Shown here piece after piece: positions 54,215 to 63,920 of a DNA stretch of 64,000 bases (positions are counted from its first letter, which is position 1; every line of letters begins with the position of its first letter). This DNA is from Trichosporon coremiiforme (taxonomy: Eukaryota > Basidiomycota > Tremellomycetes > Trichosporonales > Trichosporonaceae), in assembly GCA_039545355.1 (NCBI GenBank), contig BCJJ01000007.1:1626168-1690167 (forward strand), given 5' to 3'. The notes under the pieces were generated by a model that saw only the letters and a list, made by a program, of their open reading frames with translations, was not told where the DNA came from and made no database searches. The position numbers were made by a program, and so were the translations under genes.

Positions 54215-54780
54215 CACAGCCGTGCACCGCCGTACGCGCAGCGATCGCGACGCAGCCTTGCAGCCTCCGTCATGTAAGATTGCCTCCAGTCGGGCAAGCT
54301 TTATGCATATGTGTATGAGTGAGCCAGCGCTGGTCATGACGCCGTTCCCAGGGATACGTCAGGGACGCAGCACTGCAACGCGCAGGAGTGGAATTGGCCA
54401 GAACGGCTGGAAGCAAACGATGATCGCAGTAACCCTGAAGTCACAACCTCACTACGCGCACTGCGGAATCTACGGCCCGAGGAAGCGCGTCAGATGCCGC
54501 GATAACGTCGGCATGACCTCACCACGCGGTGCATGGCTCTCCGCTCGTCGATTGCGCATGGCGAGTGCAGTGTGAAAACGGCTTCAGAAAAGTTGAATCC
54601 ATGCATGAGAACTCGCGTCGCCGGATACGCTTCGCAGTCACCCGTGCACGTATAAACGGCCAGTCAAAGGCATGGGAGTCCTTCTTCCATCAGCTCCGTT
54701 TTCCATACCCTAGTAAGGCAGCCTCGGTTACCCTTCTTCTGCCAGTACCCCTCCTCCCTCTCCTCCTCCCGTAGCCGACC
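54215..54780. other. intergenic, nothing recognised
   Basis: CT-rich leader before 54780; no gene. Confidence 0.3.
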
Positions 54781-55401
54781 ATGGCAGCCATCGCTCCTCA
54801 AGCACAGTACACCAACGTTCACGTCCCGTCCCCCGCCTCCGCCATGCATGGGCGTGCTCCCCAGTCGTCCCCCGTCGCCTCCTTCCGTTCCGTACGCATC
54901 AAATCGCCCGCTCCCTCGGGCCGTTCCCGCCCTCCCTCCGTCTCGTCCATGTCGTCCATGGCGCCTCCCCCTCGCATCCCCGCCTCTCCTGGTCTCAGCC
55001 CACACACGATCTCTCGCGCTTCCCCCTGCCCGTCCTCGAGCTCCTCACCCCGCCTCCACACTCCAGAAGAGCACTACGAGTTGCTCGAGCGTAAGAGCGC
55101 CGAGGTGTCCCGTTCGCTCCTCGAGGCCATGGAGGACTTGGACGCAAAGGACTCAATGATTGCAGACCTGCACCACACGGTCGGAGACCTGACACAGAAA
55201 CTGGTCGACGTCCGTCGTGAGAATGTGCTAATCGTCAAAGCCGCTACGCCTTTCACGGACGCTGCGCGGTGCGCGGGAGCCGATGCAGAGAACGACGGAG
55301 AGAAGGAGGCGCTGAAGCGACGCGTCGCCCAGCTTGAGGTCGAGAATGAGACTCTCAGGAGGAGGATGGACAAGGTGTCCGTCGTAAGGGCGACGATGTG
55401 A
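54781..55401 (+). CDS. Ser/Pro-rich protein with C-terminal coiled coil, 206 aa
   Basis: Not recognised. Single exon with good start context (ACCATGGC). Residues 1-95 are Ser/Pro/Arg-rich and disordered (SGRSRPPSVSSMSSMAPPP). From HYELLERKSAEVSRSLLEAM onward it is helical, with LDAKDSMIADLHHTVGDLTQK and a last heptad run RVAQLEVENETLRRRMDKVS. Could belong to the coiled-coil set but lacks the KRK patch and RALxAER block. Confidence 0.55.
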   Translation: MAAIAPQAQYTNVHVPSPASAMHGRAPQSSPVASFRSVRIKSPAPSGRSRPPSVSSMSSMAPPPRIPASPGLSPHTISRASPCPSSSSSPRLHTPEEHYELLERKSAEVSRSLLEAMEDLDAKDSMIADLHHTVGDLTQKLVDVRRENVLIVKAATPFTDAARCAGADAENDGEKEALKRRVAQLEVENETLRRRMDKVSVVRATM

Positions 55402-56406
55402 GCGGTGCTCTTTTTCCGTCGCAGCTCGCAGCGACACATAAGGAGTCCCACTCCTGCAAGCGACCCGCAGCGCGGAACCCACGATCGAAATAGACTTCCA
55501 TTCCTCCAACCGTACCCGAAACTTTCGAACTTTGCGGCATCGTCGGCAACAGCACAGTCGACAGCTGTGCCTGCCGTACTTGCCTTCGTCATCTGACCCA
55601 CTCGTCTTCCACCTTCGTCGCCTCGGCATCTAATCAAACCGTCGCAGCCATGTGTCAATCCGCCAACGTCATCGCCGTGCCTACACCCCACATGTCACTA
55701 TTGCCTTACAGCACTCGACCGACCCACATCAGCTGCTCGGTGCTTAACCCTGCTGCGATCAGCTGTGCGACCCGGGTCAAGAGAGGAACCCGCAGTCGAA
55801 CTGGAATACTCCGAACCAGGGACTATCGTTCCAGACCTCGGCGAGATGGCCGCAGTCAAGGAACATGCTCCTCCACTCCCTCCCACGCATAGACTCATAT
55901 ATATAGACACCCACCTAGCACAATGTCGTGCATAGATAGAATGGACACTCATAGATAACAACGTAGAGAAAATACCGTTGAACTGCTTGATGTTAGTGCA
56001 ATGTATTGTGTTGTCCTCAACGCGAGACGCTGCAGGGTATGCTTGCTGAGCATAGATGCGCTGCCGGATGGAACGTCCAGTACCATCAAAGCAGGTGTCA
56101 CCGCACCAGTGGAGGAGGAATCAGGACTATGGCATCGTTGTCCGAATTCAAGAGCATCTAGGGGACGTTATCTCGGCGATCGGCAAATAACCCTGCAACC
56201 CCCACCGATCTGCCTGGCTGTGCAAGGGTCGCGGCGCAGATCCGTAGATCTCGACGCGAGTCATTCACTACGGGCATCGCGGGAAACGCGGATCTGTGAA
56301 TGGACCTCTTCCTTTCGGAGTGTTCACATGGTGCATTCTCGGCGTCATGCAAAACACTTTTCTCTATGACTTACCATCGCCATCTCCTTCCCTTCACCCA
56401 ATCGTC
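55402..56406. other. 1.0 kb intergenic with a possible small remnant
   Basis: Between 55650 and 55925 two overlapping frames look partly coding: MCQSANVIAVPTPHMSLLPY and, shifted, SREEPAVELEYSEPGTIVPD. Too short to call; possibly another decayed copy. Confidence 0.3.
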
Positions 56407-57102
56407 ATGACAGTGACGATACCCTCGACTCTCCAGCCCATCCCTGAGAGGCCTGAGCGGCGCACCTCTTCCTCCACTTCCACCCGAGAACCACCCAGCT
56501 TCGTCCGTGGCCACACCCGTCGCCGCTCTGCGCCGCCGACCAATCCGACTCTGGATCCAGCCACGGCTCTCGTGCTCGCTCAAGCGAGGCTGAGCGCAGC
56601 ACAAGCCGAGACGACACTGCAGCGGACAGCGGCTGACGGGCTACGTGTCGCCAATGCGCAACTGAGGGTGCAAAGCATGGACCTCGCAGAGCGCGTGAAG
56701 GACCTGGAGGCCCAGCTCTTAGACGCACTCTTTGAGCGCGAGCAGCCCCTCACGCCGAGGACGGAATCCAGCACGAACGAGTACAAGTAAGTCCCTCCAT
56801 CCCACAGCTGTGTGTCGCTCCTTCAACTAGCTGACGCCAGTCCTCCCGACCTTAGTGACGTGAATGCCCGCAGCCTGAGCTTCCCCAGCATCATCGACAC
56901 CAGGAGCTCAAACGAGCTCGAAGACCCAACCACAGCCTTGTGGAAAATCTACACCGACCTCCGCGCTGCCGAAGCGAGGCTGGATACAGTGTACACGTAT
57001 GTCCGGGCTGAGCGTGATCCGGCCCTGATCAGGGACACGCACTGGCCGCTGTTCTGTGCTGTGCAGAGGCTGCAGGCCACCTGTGCGAGACGGCCGAGGT
57101 AA
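56407..57102 (+). CDS. hypothetical helical protein, 213 aa
   Basis: Not recognised. Exons 56407..56786 and 56841..57102, join STNEYNPPDLSDVNA across a 54-nt intron (GTAAGT ... GCTGACGCCAG). ATG 56407 preferred over in-frame upstream ATGs because it follows a CT-rich leader. Basic patch RGHTRRRSAPP, then heptads LAQARLSAAQAETTLQRTA and LRVQSMDLAERVKDLEAQL; the C-terminal third (LWKIYTDLRAAEARLDTVY, THWPLFCAVQRLQ) is helical with aromatic residues. Converges on the next gene, 140 bp apart. Confidence 0.55.
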
Positions 57103-57242
57103 CTGTCACCACCTCATTTTTCTCGCCGTTCGATTGTCGCCGTTAGCTTCTAGTTGCGCCTGTCACACATGCATTTCTATCTCTATCACATATCGTCGAT
57201 TCCATTCTGGTTCGTTTTTAGTTGATAAGAGCAGAGTGAAGC

Positions 57243-58214
57243 TCAGTCCTTGGTCCAGTACGCCTCGATGGCACCCATCCCATCAACCAGCCTCTGACCG
57301 GCTGCATTGCCACGCTGACTCGCATGCGCGTGGTGGTAAGCGGGCAAGGGAGCCCAGGTACGGTGCAGCCCGTCAATCTGGCCCTTGAGAGCCATGATGT
57401 CTACGTGGCCGACCGTGGTGTTGCCACCCTGGAGGAGGACGCCGAGGGCGGAGAGAGAGTCAGAGGCAGAAGCGAGGGAACGCTCCGCGCGGGTGAGGAG
57501 GGTCATCGCGTCGACGGCGCGGGTTTCGGTGGTGTCGGAGTTGTTTCCGGCCGAGCCGGGGGTCTCGGAGACGTCGACATTGGTTGCAGCGGAGTCCGCG
57601 GCGGCATCGCTGGTCGCAGCTCTATTGCCACTGTCGGTCATCCCGTTAGCCTGAGTATGGTCCTGGCTGTTCGCCTGGCTCGCCTGGTTCGCCTGGGTGC
57701 GAGCGTGTCCCTCCCCGAGAACGGAGTGGGGCACCTCAACCCCACGACGGTCGAGCATGAGCCACTGCAGATCAATGAGCCTCTGCTGGCGGTGCGAGAC
57801 ACGCTGAAGAGCGCGCACCCTAGCGCGGACGGGCATGGCGTCCGTCTCAGCTTCGGCGAGCGCGCGGCGCAGGATGGCGTTCTCGGCCTCCAAACCTTCA
57901 GCCGCCAGTTCGGCGGCCGCCTGGAGAGCCTGAGAGAGGATGATTTGCGCCTGGAGGGTTTGGGGGAGAAGATCGTCGGCCTCCTCAAGAGCATCGTGGT
58001 CCTCGGGTTTGGCGGTCGGCGAGTAGTTCGCGGAGGTGATGTGTCCCTCCTCGGTGACCTGGTCATGGGCGACCAGCTGGTTGTTGACCTGGCCGTTGAC
58101 AAGGCGGTGGATCTCGCCGTTGGTGTGGTTGCCGTTCACCTGGGTGTTGGACTGCTGGCCATCAGCGTCGGGACGGCGGCGGGGTGCCGCGGGAGGTCCA
58201 CCGGTCCGAGGCAT
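57243..58214 (-). CDS. hypothetical Gln/Asn/Ala-rich helical protein, 323 aa
   Basis: Not recognised. Single exon, ATG at 58214. Basic Pro-rich start (MPRTGGPPAAPRRRPDADG), Asn/Gln-rich low-complexity 20-60 (NGNHTNGEIHRLVNGQVNNQ), helical core AAAELAAEGLEAENAILRRA to about residue 165, a second Gln/Asn-rich linker (TQANQASQANSQDHTQANG), and a helical C-terminus with TLLTRAERSLASASDSLSAL. Prion-like composition; no catalytic motif. Lies 265 bp downstream of Eco1 on the same strand. Confidence 0.6.
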   Translation of the reverse strand: MPRTGGPPAAPRRRPDADGQQSNTQVNGNHTNGEIHRLVNGQVNNQLVAHDQVTEEGHITSANYSPTAKPEDHDALEEADDLLPQTLQAQIILSQALQAAAELAAEGLEAENAILRRALAEAETDAMPVRARVRALQRVSHRQQRLIDLQWLMLDRRGVEVPHSVLGEGHARTQANQASQANSQDHTQANGMTDSGNRAATSDAAADSAATNVDVSETPGSAGNNSDTTETRAVDAMTLLTRAERSLASASDSLSALGVLLQGGNTTVGHVDIMALKGQIDGLHRTWAPLPAYHHAHASQRGNAAGQRLVDGMGAIEAYWTKD

Positions 58215-58479
58215 GGTGGAAGTGTTGATGGAGAGAAGTCAGGATGCAAGAAGATCTTGATGCGCTGGCGGTGGGATTACGCCGTCGACGCACACTCGAA
58301 GGTGTGTGGGCGAGGAGTGCGAGGGTGCCGAGGCGGGGTGGTGCGGTGGTGCGGAGGTGCAGACGGCGCAGCGATGCGAGCTGTGGTGAGCCTGGCTTGC
58401 GTTTCTGTCGTGAGTTGTCCCAGAGCAGTGAATGTGAGGATCTGATATGCATACATACAACAAGAACTGCAAGGGACTG

Positions 58480-59530
58480 TTACTGGTCGTCCTCCTCGAA
58501 AACCCTCGTGACTCCCCACTTCCGCATCACCTTGCGTCCGCCCTCGGTCGGCTGGGAGAACGCCGTCTCTACCGGCTTGAAGCTGCGGCCGTACACCGTA
58601 TGTCCCGCCGCAGTATCGAGCATCGCGACCGCGAGCCCTTGCCCTCTGAAGCTCGGGACTGTGAATACGCGGTGAATGCCAAATGACGTCGGGAGCCGCT
58701 TCGGATCGCACTTGACAGCGTCGCCGGAGTCCTCGATCACAGCCATCGCGTGCTTGATCGGCTGGGACACGGTGACACCAACGATGCGGGTATTGACAAC
58801 GGAGAGGAAAACCTTGCACTTCTCCCTTACCTCGCCGGGCAAACTAGCAGCGCTGAGGACGCGGTCGACAGCATCACACACCTCGGTCACCTTGCCCGCA
58901 GTGTAGTCGGCCATGTAGATAGACGCAGTACCCTTGCGCAAGGGCTTACTGGTGACGAGTACCCAGGAAGAAGTCTGCGCCTTCGTCACTGGCACACCGT
59001 CGAGGACTCGGGAGTGGTGTTGAGCGTGCAGCTCGTCGTCGACGCCACGCATCCACGCCATGTTGCACTGCTTGCACGTCTGCCGCGCGCCCTGGGTGAA
59101 CACGAGCTGCTCACTGCGTTTCGGCTTGGCCTTCTTCTCGACTTGCTCCTCATCTCGTGGCCGCTTCACGGGACGTGCCGTCGCCGGTTTCCGTGTGATG
59201 AAACCAAGCAGTGTGCCCTGTTTGGGCTTGGCGGGGACCGGCGGGAGTTTTGGTGTCGAGGGAGAAACGGTAGGGGAAGAGGGGCGGTTCGTGTCAACGG
59301 CAGCGAGAGGCTTCTTCGGTGATGGTGACGGGGGCTCGGAGGTTGCACGCCGTTTCGCAGCCACTGGCGGCGTGTCCGGCGGGCTCGGCGTGAAGAGCAT
59401 CGATTGGGGCGTGAGACCGCCCGAGCCGACCAGACTCGGCGGGGACGACCCCCTCGGTCGCGCGCGGCCGTAGGTCCGAACCGTTCTAATGTCAGCCTAA
59501 TTAGCATCGACGAGCTTACTTGGTCCCCAT
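58480..59530 (-). CDS. ECO1: sister chromatid cohesion acetyltransferase Eco1
   Basis: Acetylates the cohesin subunit Smc3 in S phase. Exon 1 is only 11 nt (59530..59520, ATG GGG ACC AA), intron 59519..59486, exon 2 59485..58480; 338 residues beginning MGTKTVRTYGRARPRGS. Without exon 1 translation would start at 59400 and lose 32 residues. QGTLLGFI near residue 93 fits a PCNA-binding (PIP) box. The C2H2 finger is Cys141/Cys144 with His157/His161 (CKQCNMAW...ELHAQHH). The acetyltransferase core has IHRVFTVPSFRGQGLA for acetyl-CoA and AFSQPTEGGRKVMRKWG at the C-terminus. A nuclear basic stretch (RPVKRPRDEE, KKAKPKR) precedes the finger. Confidence 0.92.
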
Positions 59531-59833
59531 GGCCGTGTGCAAGATTGAAGAAGGGTGAGCAAGTGGATGATGCAACGAGCAAAGGGAGGCTTGTGCGCGT
59601 CATGTGTCGGTGTTGGGACGCGTAACATTGTGAAATTTGGTTCCGCTCATGACAGTGGCTTGGTGGCGAGAGAAGTCAGACGCGTCGGTATCAACAACAA
59701 CACGTGGGCCACGTCAGGGTTGTTTTCGTTGCCTCCACATGAGATTTCGACATGCTCGAAGCTTGTTGTTTGTGCTTTGTGACAACCTCATCCACCCCTT
59801 TAAGGACATCAACCCCTATCGGAAGTCGACGAC
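59531..59833. promoter_or_regulatory. divergent upstream region of ECO1 and the 59.8 kb gene
   Basis: 303 bp. Contains ACGCGT at 59689-59694 within the shared promoter and another near 59618; MBF-type control of ECO1 would be reasonable but is unproven. Confidence 0.4.
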
Positions 59834-61180
59834 ATGCGGGGCAGTCTGTCGCCGACACCGGAACCGTCAGACAATGAGTCGCATGGCTCGCGGGAGCTCA
59901 CGCCGACCCAGCGGAGCCAGAGAACCGATAGCGCCCCGCCATCACCGACAAACCTTCCCCCGACTCGTGCAGAGCTGGAGGGCTACTCGCACCTCGTCGG
60001 ATCTCTAGCGTTCCGCGATGCGACATCACTTGGTCCAGCGCTCCTCGGCGCGCCGCTGTGGTCGCCGACCCCTAATCCGTCTTCCCGTGGCTCTTCCCCC
60101 GCCGTCCCCATGTCCCGCCGTTCCTCCGGACCGTCCGGTATCATTCCCACCCCGCGAACAGCCGACAGGAACGAACGACGTCTCTTCCTCCGACGCGAGC
60201 GGGCCGCCTTCCGCGCTTCAATGCCGGAACACCTCGGCGGACAGTCCAACGAGGCTCGGCAGGAGGAAGATCGCCGCCGCACGCTCTGGCCCGAGTACCC
60301 TACCCACGTTGTCGCTGAACAGAGCCTGAGCGAGAGCGTTCAGGAGGCAGCGGCTGATATGGCTATTAGAGAGCGGTTGCGCTACGAACGCAGCAAGTTC
60401 AGAGGAGCCTCGGTTGACAGGCCGCGCAATCGAAAAGGTCGTTTCCGGGCGGTTTCGGATGGGGAGGAGGGGGAAGGTGACGCCGAGGAAGACGAGCTGG
60501 ACTCGGATCTCGACGATAACGACGACGATCTCGACCCGGAGCTCGCGTACCACATCTCCGCCAATGTACAAGCTCAAATCGACCGGACACTAGCTGGCAT
60601 CGCGGCGTTCCGGCCACCGGGCACAGAGAGGGCGAGAAACAACATGGACCCGCTTGACTGGAAGGCGGTCATGGGTGCGGCGGCTCTGACCGTGGATCCG
60701 GAGTGAGTCCCCATTTCGCATAGCTGAACACGCGAAATTGTCCAGCTGACAACCAGGATTATCAACCGCGCAAATGCCCGACTCGAGAAACTCTTCCACT
60801 CCTCTGCGGACGATCTGCAAGCGCACCGACTCGAGATCCTCGCTGATGCGCGTGCCGCGCCGAAGAAGCTCTTCCACCGTCACGACAGCGTATTTGCGCG
60901 CAGTCGTGTGACCGAGACTAGGGCTAAGCGTGAGTTACTCTGCATCAGCTGCGGCGAGGACAGCAAGAGCTGACATCCAGATTTGAAGGAGAAGACGCAA
61001 CATCGCAGCGAGAAGGAGGCGAGACGAGCGGAGAAGGCTGCAGCAAGGGCGGCACGCAAGGCGCACAGGAAGGAAATTGCTTTGAAGGCGCAGAAGAAGC
61101 GAAGTGCTGCGAACCGTGCAGCCGAGCAGAAGCGAGCGGAGCGCGAGGCGAGGGACCAGGAGACCCAGCCTGTATCATGA
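59834..61180 (+). CDS. hypothetical nuclear-type protein with basic helical tail, 413 aa
   Basis: Not recognised. Exons 59834..60702, 60757..60929, 60981..61180; joins VDPEIINRANARLE and ETRAKHLKEKTQHRSE. Ser/Thr/Pro-rich N-terminus (residues 1-50), a conserved-looking middle (LRRERAAFRASMPEHLGGQ, EDRRRTLWPEYPTHVV), an acidic run of Asp/Glu (EEDELDSDLDDNDDD) and PELAYHISANVQAQIDRTLA, then a very basic Lys/Ala/Arg helix to the end. Layout (acidic centre, basic tail) suggests chromatin, rDNA or nucleolar work; an Rrn9-type Pol I factor was considered without firm support. Confidence 0.6.
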
Positions 61181-61279
61181 GTGTACCAGTATTCCATCCG
61201 TTGTATCCAGCTAAACCGTCATGTACAATTCATCGCTATCTTGCGGAGACAGCTTACTGACGGCCATTCGGTACTATGC

Positions 61280-62063
61280 CTAATCAAGAGAACAGCAGGG
61301 GCAGTCGATACGGGCGCGCACGTGCTGTGCATTCTGGCTCTCGAGGGTCTGCACCTTGTTCTCGTGATCCTTGATCCGCGCTTCGTCGAGGTACGTCTTG
61401 AGGGCGGTAATGTGCTTCTCCTTCTCTGCAACCAGCACCTGGCTCGCGAGCAGGGCCGACTTCAACTGGCGCACCTCGGTCTGCAAAGCGTCCTTGCGGC
61501 GCTGCAGAATATCCCTTTCGGCGCGGGCGAGGGCGAGCTTGTCGTCTTGAAGGCGAGGAGGCGGGCGAACTCCTCGGCGCCACTATCGAGGCCGTCGCCA
61601 CTAGAGGTGGCGGGCGAGGAGTGGTTCAGCATCTCCTGCATGATGTGCACCTTGCGCTCTGCGGAGGTGAGTTCGTCTTCCTCTGTGAGACGCTTGCGCT
61701 TGCCGTTGCTGCTGGAGGGGCTAGTGTCGGACCCGCAGCGCTCGGATGAGTTGGCTGGATCGGGACGCCCGGCTTGCTAAGCCGGGATCGTCGAGAAGGA
61801 AGACGAGGCAGGCGTCTCGGGCTGAGCAGCGGGGATGGGCGTGCAGAAGATCTCGTCGAGGGAGATCCTGGAAGGCATGTCGGCTTGCGCAGTGAGTTGG
61901 GCGTGGGAGTCGCGCGACGAGGAGGAAACCAATCTTGGGAACTGCGGGTGGAGGAACCTGGGCTTTGAGCTGCGTCACGTTGCGGGATGCGCGGGCAGGG
62001 CGGGGCGAAGTATGCGAACTCTGGAACGGATTGTGTTCGGTGGGGCTTGGTGTAGTAGCTCAT
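61280..62063 (-). pseudogene. broken basic/coiled-coil gene
   Basis: ATG 62063 starts MSYYTKPHRTQSVPEFAYFA and a Ser/Pro region. The next natural part, ISLDEIFCTPIPAAQPETPA, is in another frame (a GT..AG pair around 61940-61870 could bridge it) and meets TAG 61779..61777, followed in frame by CGSDTSPSSSNGKRKRLTEE (KRKR patch) and VHIMQEMLNHSSPATSSGDG. Near 61555 one base is missing, after which KLALARAERDILQRRKDALQ and LKSALLASQVLVAEKEKH run to TAG 61282. Basic patch plus coiled coil matches the family plan; one stop and one or two shifts. Confidence 0.5.
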
Positions 62064-62303
62064 TGGTGAGCAGCAGGAGGTTCGGGACCGTGAAGGAGGC
62101 ATGGAGAGACGGAAAGGAAGACAGCTGCTACGATCAGCAAGCTTTGATTCCGGGAATGTGTCAACTTGACACACATTGCCACCGTCACCAAACGCACCGA
62201 AGCCTGCTTGCAGACCTGCTGCGAGTGATGGCAACATGGTAATCGAATGCATATGCATAGCTTCCACAATCCACAATTCTACAAGCAAGAAACAAGCAAC
62301 GAG

Positions 62304-62927
62304 CTAGTGTCCACACTTATACTTGCGCCTGAATCGGTTCTTAGCCCATCCCAGATCGCGACGAATCTTCTTCAACATGTGCGAGAGCCGTTCCAGTTCC
62401 TCCGTCGTGAGCACGATATCCTCGAACTCGGCGGTCGTCTTGTGCGGGCTGTCATGATACGCGTTGATGCGGACGCGGTGAGCGTGCAAGTGTCCTTGGA
62501 GCCATTCGAGGCATGCGTCGTACAGGCCGGCCGACTCGACGAGGTGCATCATGTCCTGGAACAGGCTCAGGTCGGTCGATGCGATGATCCCGTCCATCAG
62601 AGCGTTCACGGACGCTTCGGCTTCACCCTCGAGCTCTGGGAGGTCGGGCTCGATATCGTCGGCGTTCAGCTCGTTCATGTCTTCGAGGAGCGCAGCGAAG
62701 TCAGCTTCGGACGAAGTGTCGGGCACCGAGGTGGGTGGGGTGTCGAGCGGCTCGTCCGCAGCGTTCTCGATGACCTCTGAGACCGAGTCTACAGAAGCTG
62801 TGGTTGTGTCCGTCTCGGATGCCGATGAATGGGCCAAGTCTGGAGAAGACAGAAGGGTCGAGGTTGGAGCCGTGGGCGACTCGGTCTCCTAGACCGCAGG
62901 AAGGAGAGCGGCGAAAGAGCCAGGCAT
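62304..62927 (-). CDS. acidic/helical protein with early in-frame TAG
   Basis: Function unknown. ATG 62927 reads MPGSFAALLPAV to TAG (62891..62889), then the frame is open for 194 codons: ETESPTAPTSTLLSSPD, Ser/Thr/Glu-rich region, acidic helix ADFAALLEDMNELNADDIEP, then ACLEWLQGHLHAHRVRINAY, LTTEELERLSHMLKKIRRDL and a basic end AKNRFRRKYKCGH. Alternatively the TAG is the acceptor of an intron starting GTAACT near 62946, with a first exon further right. No domain recognised. Confidence 0.5.
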
Positions 62928-63218
62928 TGGTGCAAGACAAGTTACTGAGTAAGAGTCGACGATTAAGACTTGATGTGGGTACTGGTTGTCTCTTTTCAGA
63001 GGGCAGCCCCGCGAGCGACGTCGACACAAGAAGTGGTTGAAGGTGGACAAGTGGACAGGTGGGAGGAGGGAAGATAACCTGCATCCCTGATCCATTCTTA
63101 TCCGCAACGTAACCCACGCCACCGAGCTGCAGAGTGGCTCATTTCAAGACCGACCCTCTGTCCATGCACTTAGAAGCTGAGCCCAGCTACGTATATGCAT
63201 GACTAATTGCTCTGCGGT

Positions 63219-63602
63219 CTACGTATCTGAGCGGACATTCCAAGCATGCATGACCTGCACACGCAGACGGTGCAGGGCATCGAGCTGCTTCTCCAGCTTG
63301 GCGTTGATGCGATTGAAATCCTCCTGCGCGCGCTTGAACTCCATGGCAGTGCAGATAGTGTCGAGTGTCTGCGTCGATGTCTCAAACGGGCCCTGGAAGC
63401 TCTCCCATTCGAACTGGAGCGCGGGCCGGTGCGTCTTCACGAAGAGCATGCCGGCGTCGAGCTTAGCTACACCTTGCTCCGTCTCTGCGAGCAGGGCAAG
63501 GATGCGCTCCCGACCGACAACTTCAGGCGGAGGGGGAGGTGTCGTGCTCTGCGGTGCCGGGGGCGGCGTACTAGGCCGGCGCCTGGGGATGGACTGGCTC
63601 GT
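63219..63602 (-). CDS. helical protein, 5' end unresolved
   Basis: Not recognised. Open from 63602 to the stop at 63219; first internal ATG at 63449 (MLFVKTHRPALQFEWESF). Upstream in frame: Pro-rich STPPPAPQSTTPPPPPEVVG and helix RERILALLAETEQGVAKLDA, clearly coding-like, so the start is further 5'. A different frame upstream (PPRSLDFTPTDERASPSPGA) also looks coding and would need one base shift near 63575. C-terminus is helical (RAQEDFNRINAKLEKQLDAL, VQVMHAWNVRSDT). Possibly another damaged member. Confidence 0.4.
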   Translation of the reverse strand, partial: TSQSIPRRRPSTPPPAPQSTTPPPPPEVVGRERILALLAETEQGVAKLDAGMLFVKTHRPALQFEWESFQGPFETSTQTLDTICTAMEFKRAQEDFNRINAKLEKQLDALHRLRVQVMHAWNVRSDT

Positions 63603-63920
63603 TCATCGGTCGGAGTAAAGTCGAGAGATCGAGGTGGTGGTGTCGCAGAGCACAGTGGGAGCCAGCTATCAGCTCATTAGTATAGATTCAACTCACAGAA
63701 GTCTACGTCCCCGAGCGCAACAGTCCTCCTGCGCGCGCACGCTTCTCTTACTGAGAAAAGGTAGGAGAGGGGCAAAAGTTGATCCGCACGACGCTATCTG
63801 ATTTCGGGTGGTCGGTCCCCACCTCCACCTCCACCTCCACACCGGCACCCCATTCTATATCTCCCATGTCACAAAAACATTACCTCATCTTGCATCGATG
63901 CACGAAGAGGAGCAAAAGAA
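63603..63920. other. intergenic near right edge
   Basis: Contains a CCACCT trinucleotide-type repeat (63820-63840). An intron-like stretch (GTGAGT...GATAG, minus) lies near 63700-63670 and may belong to the 63.2 kb gene. Confidence 0.3.

Noticed and set aside
57324..58445. 373-codon plus-strand frame over the Gln/Asn-rich gene
   Set aside because: Gly/Val/Arg-rich shadow; the minus-strand frame has an ATG and natural composition.
63820..63845. CCACCT repeat as a telomere or satellite
   Set aside because: Only a few units next to ordinary DNA; a simple microsatellite.
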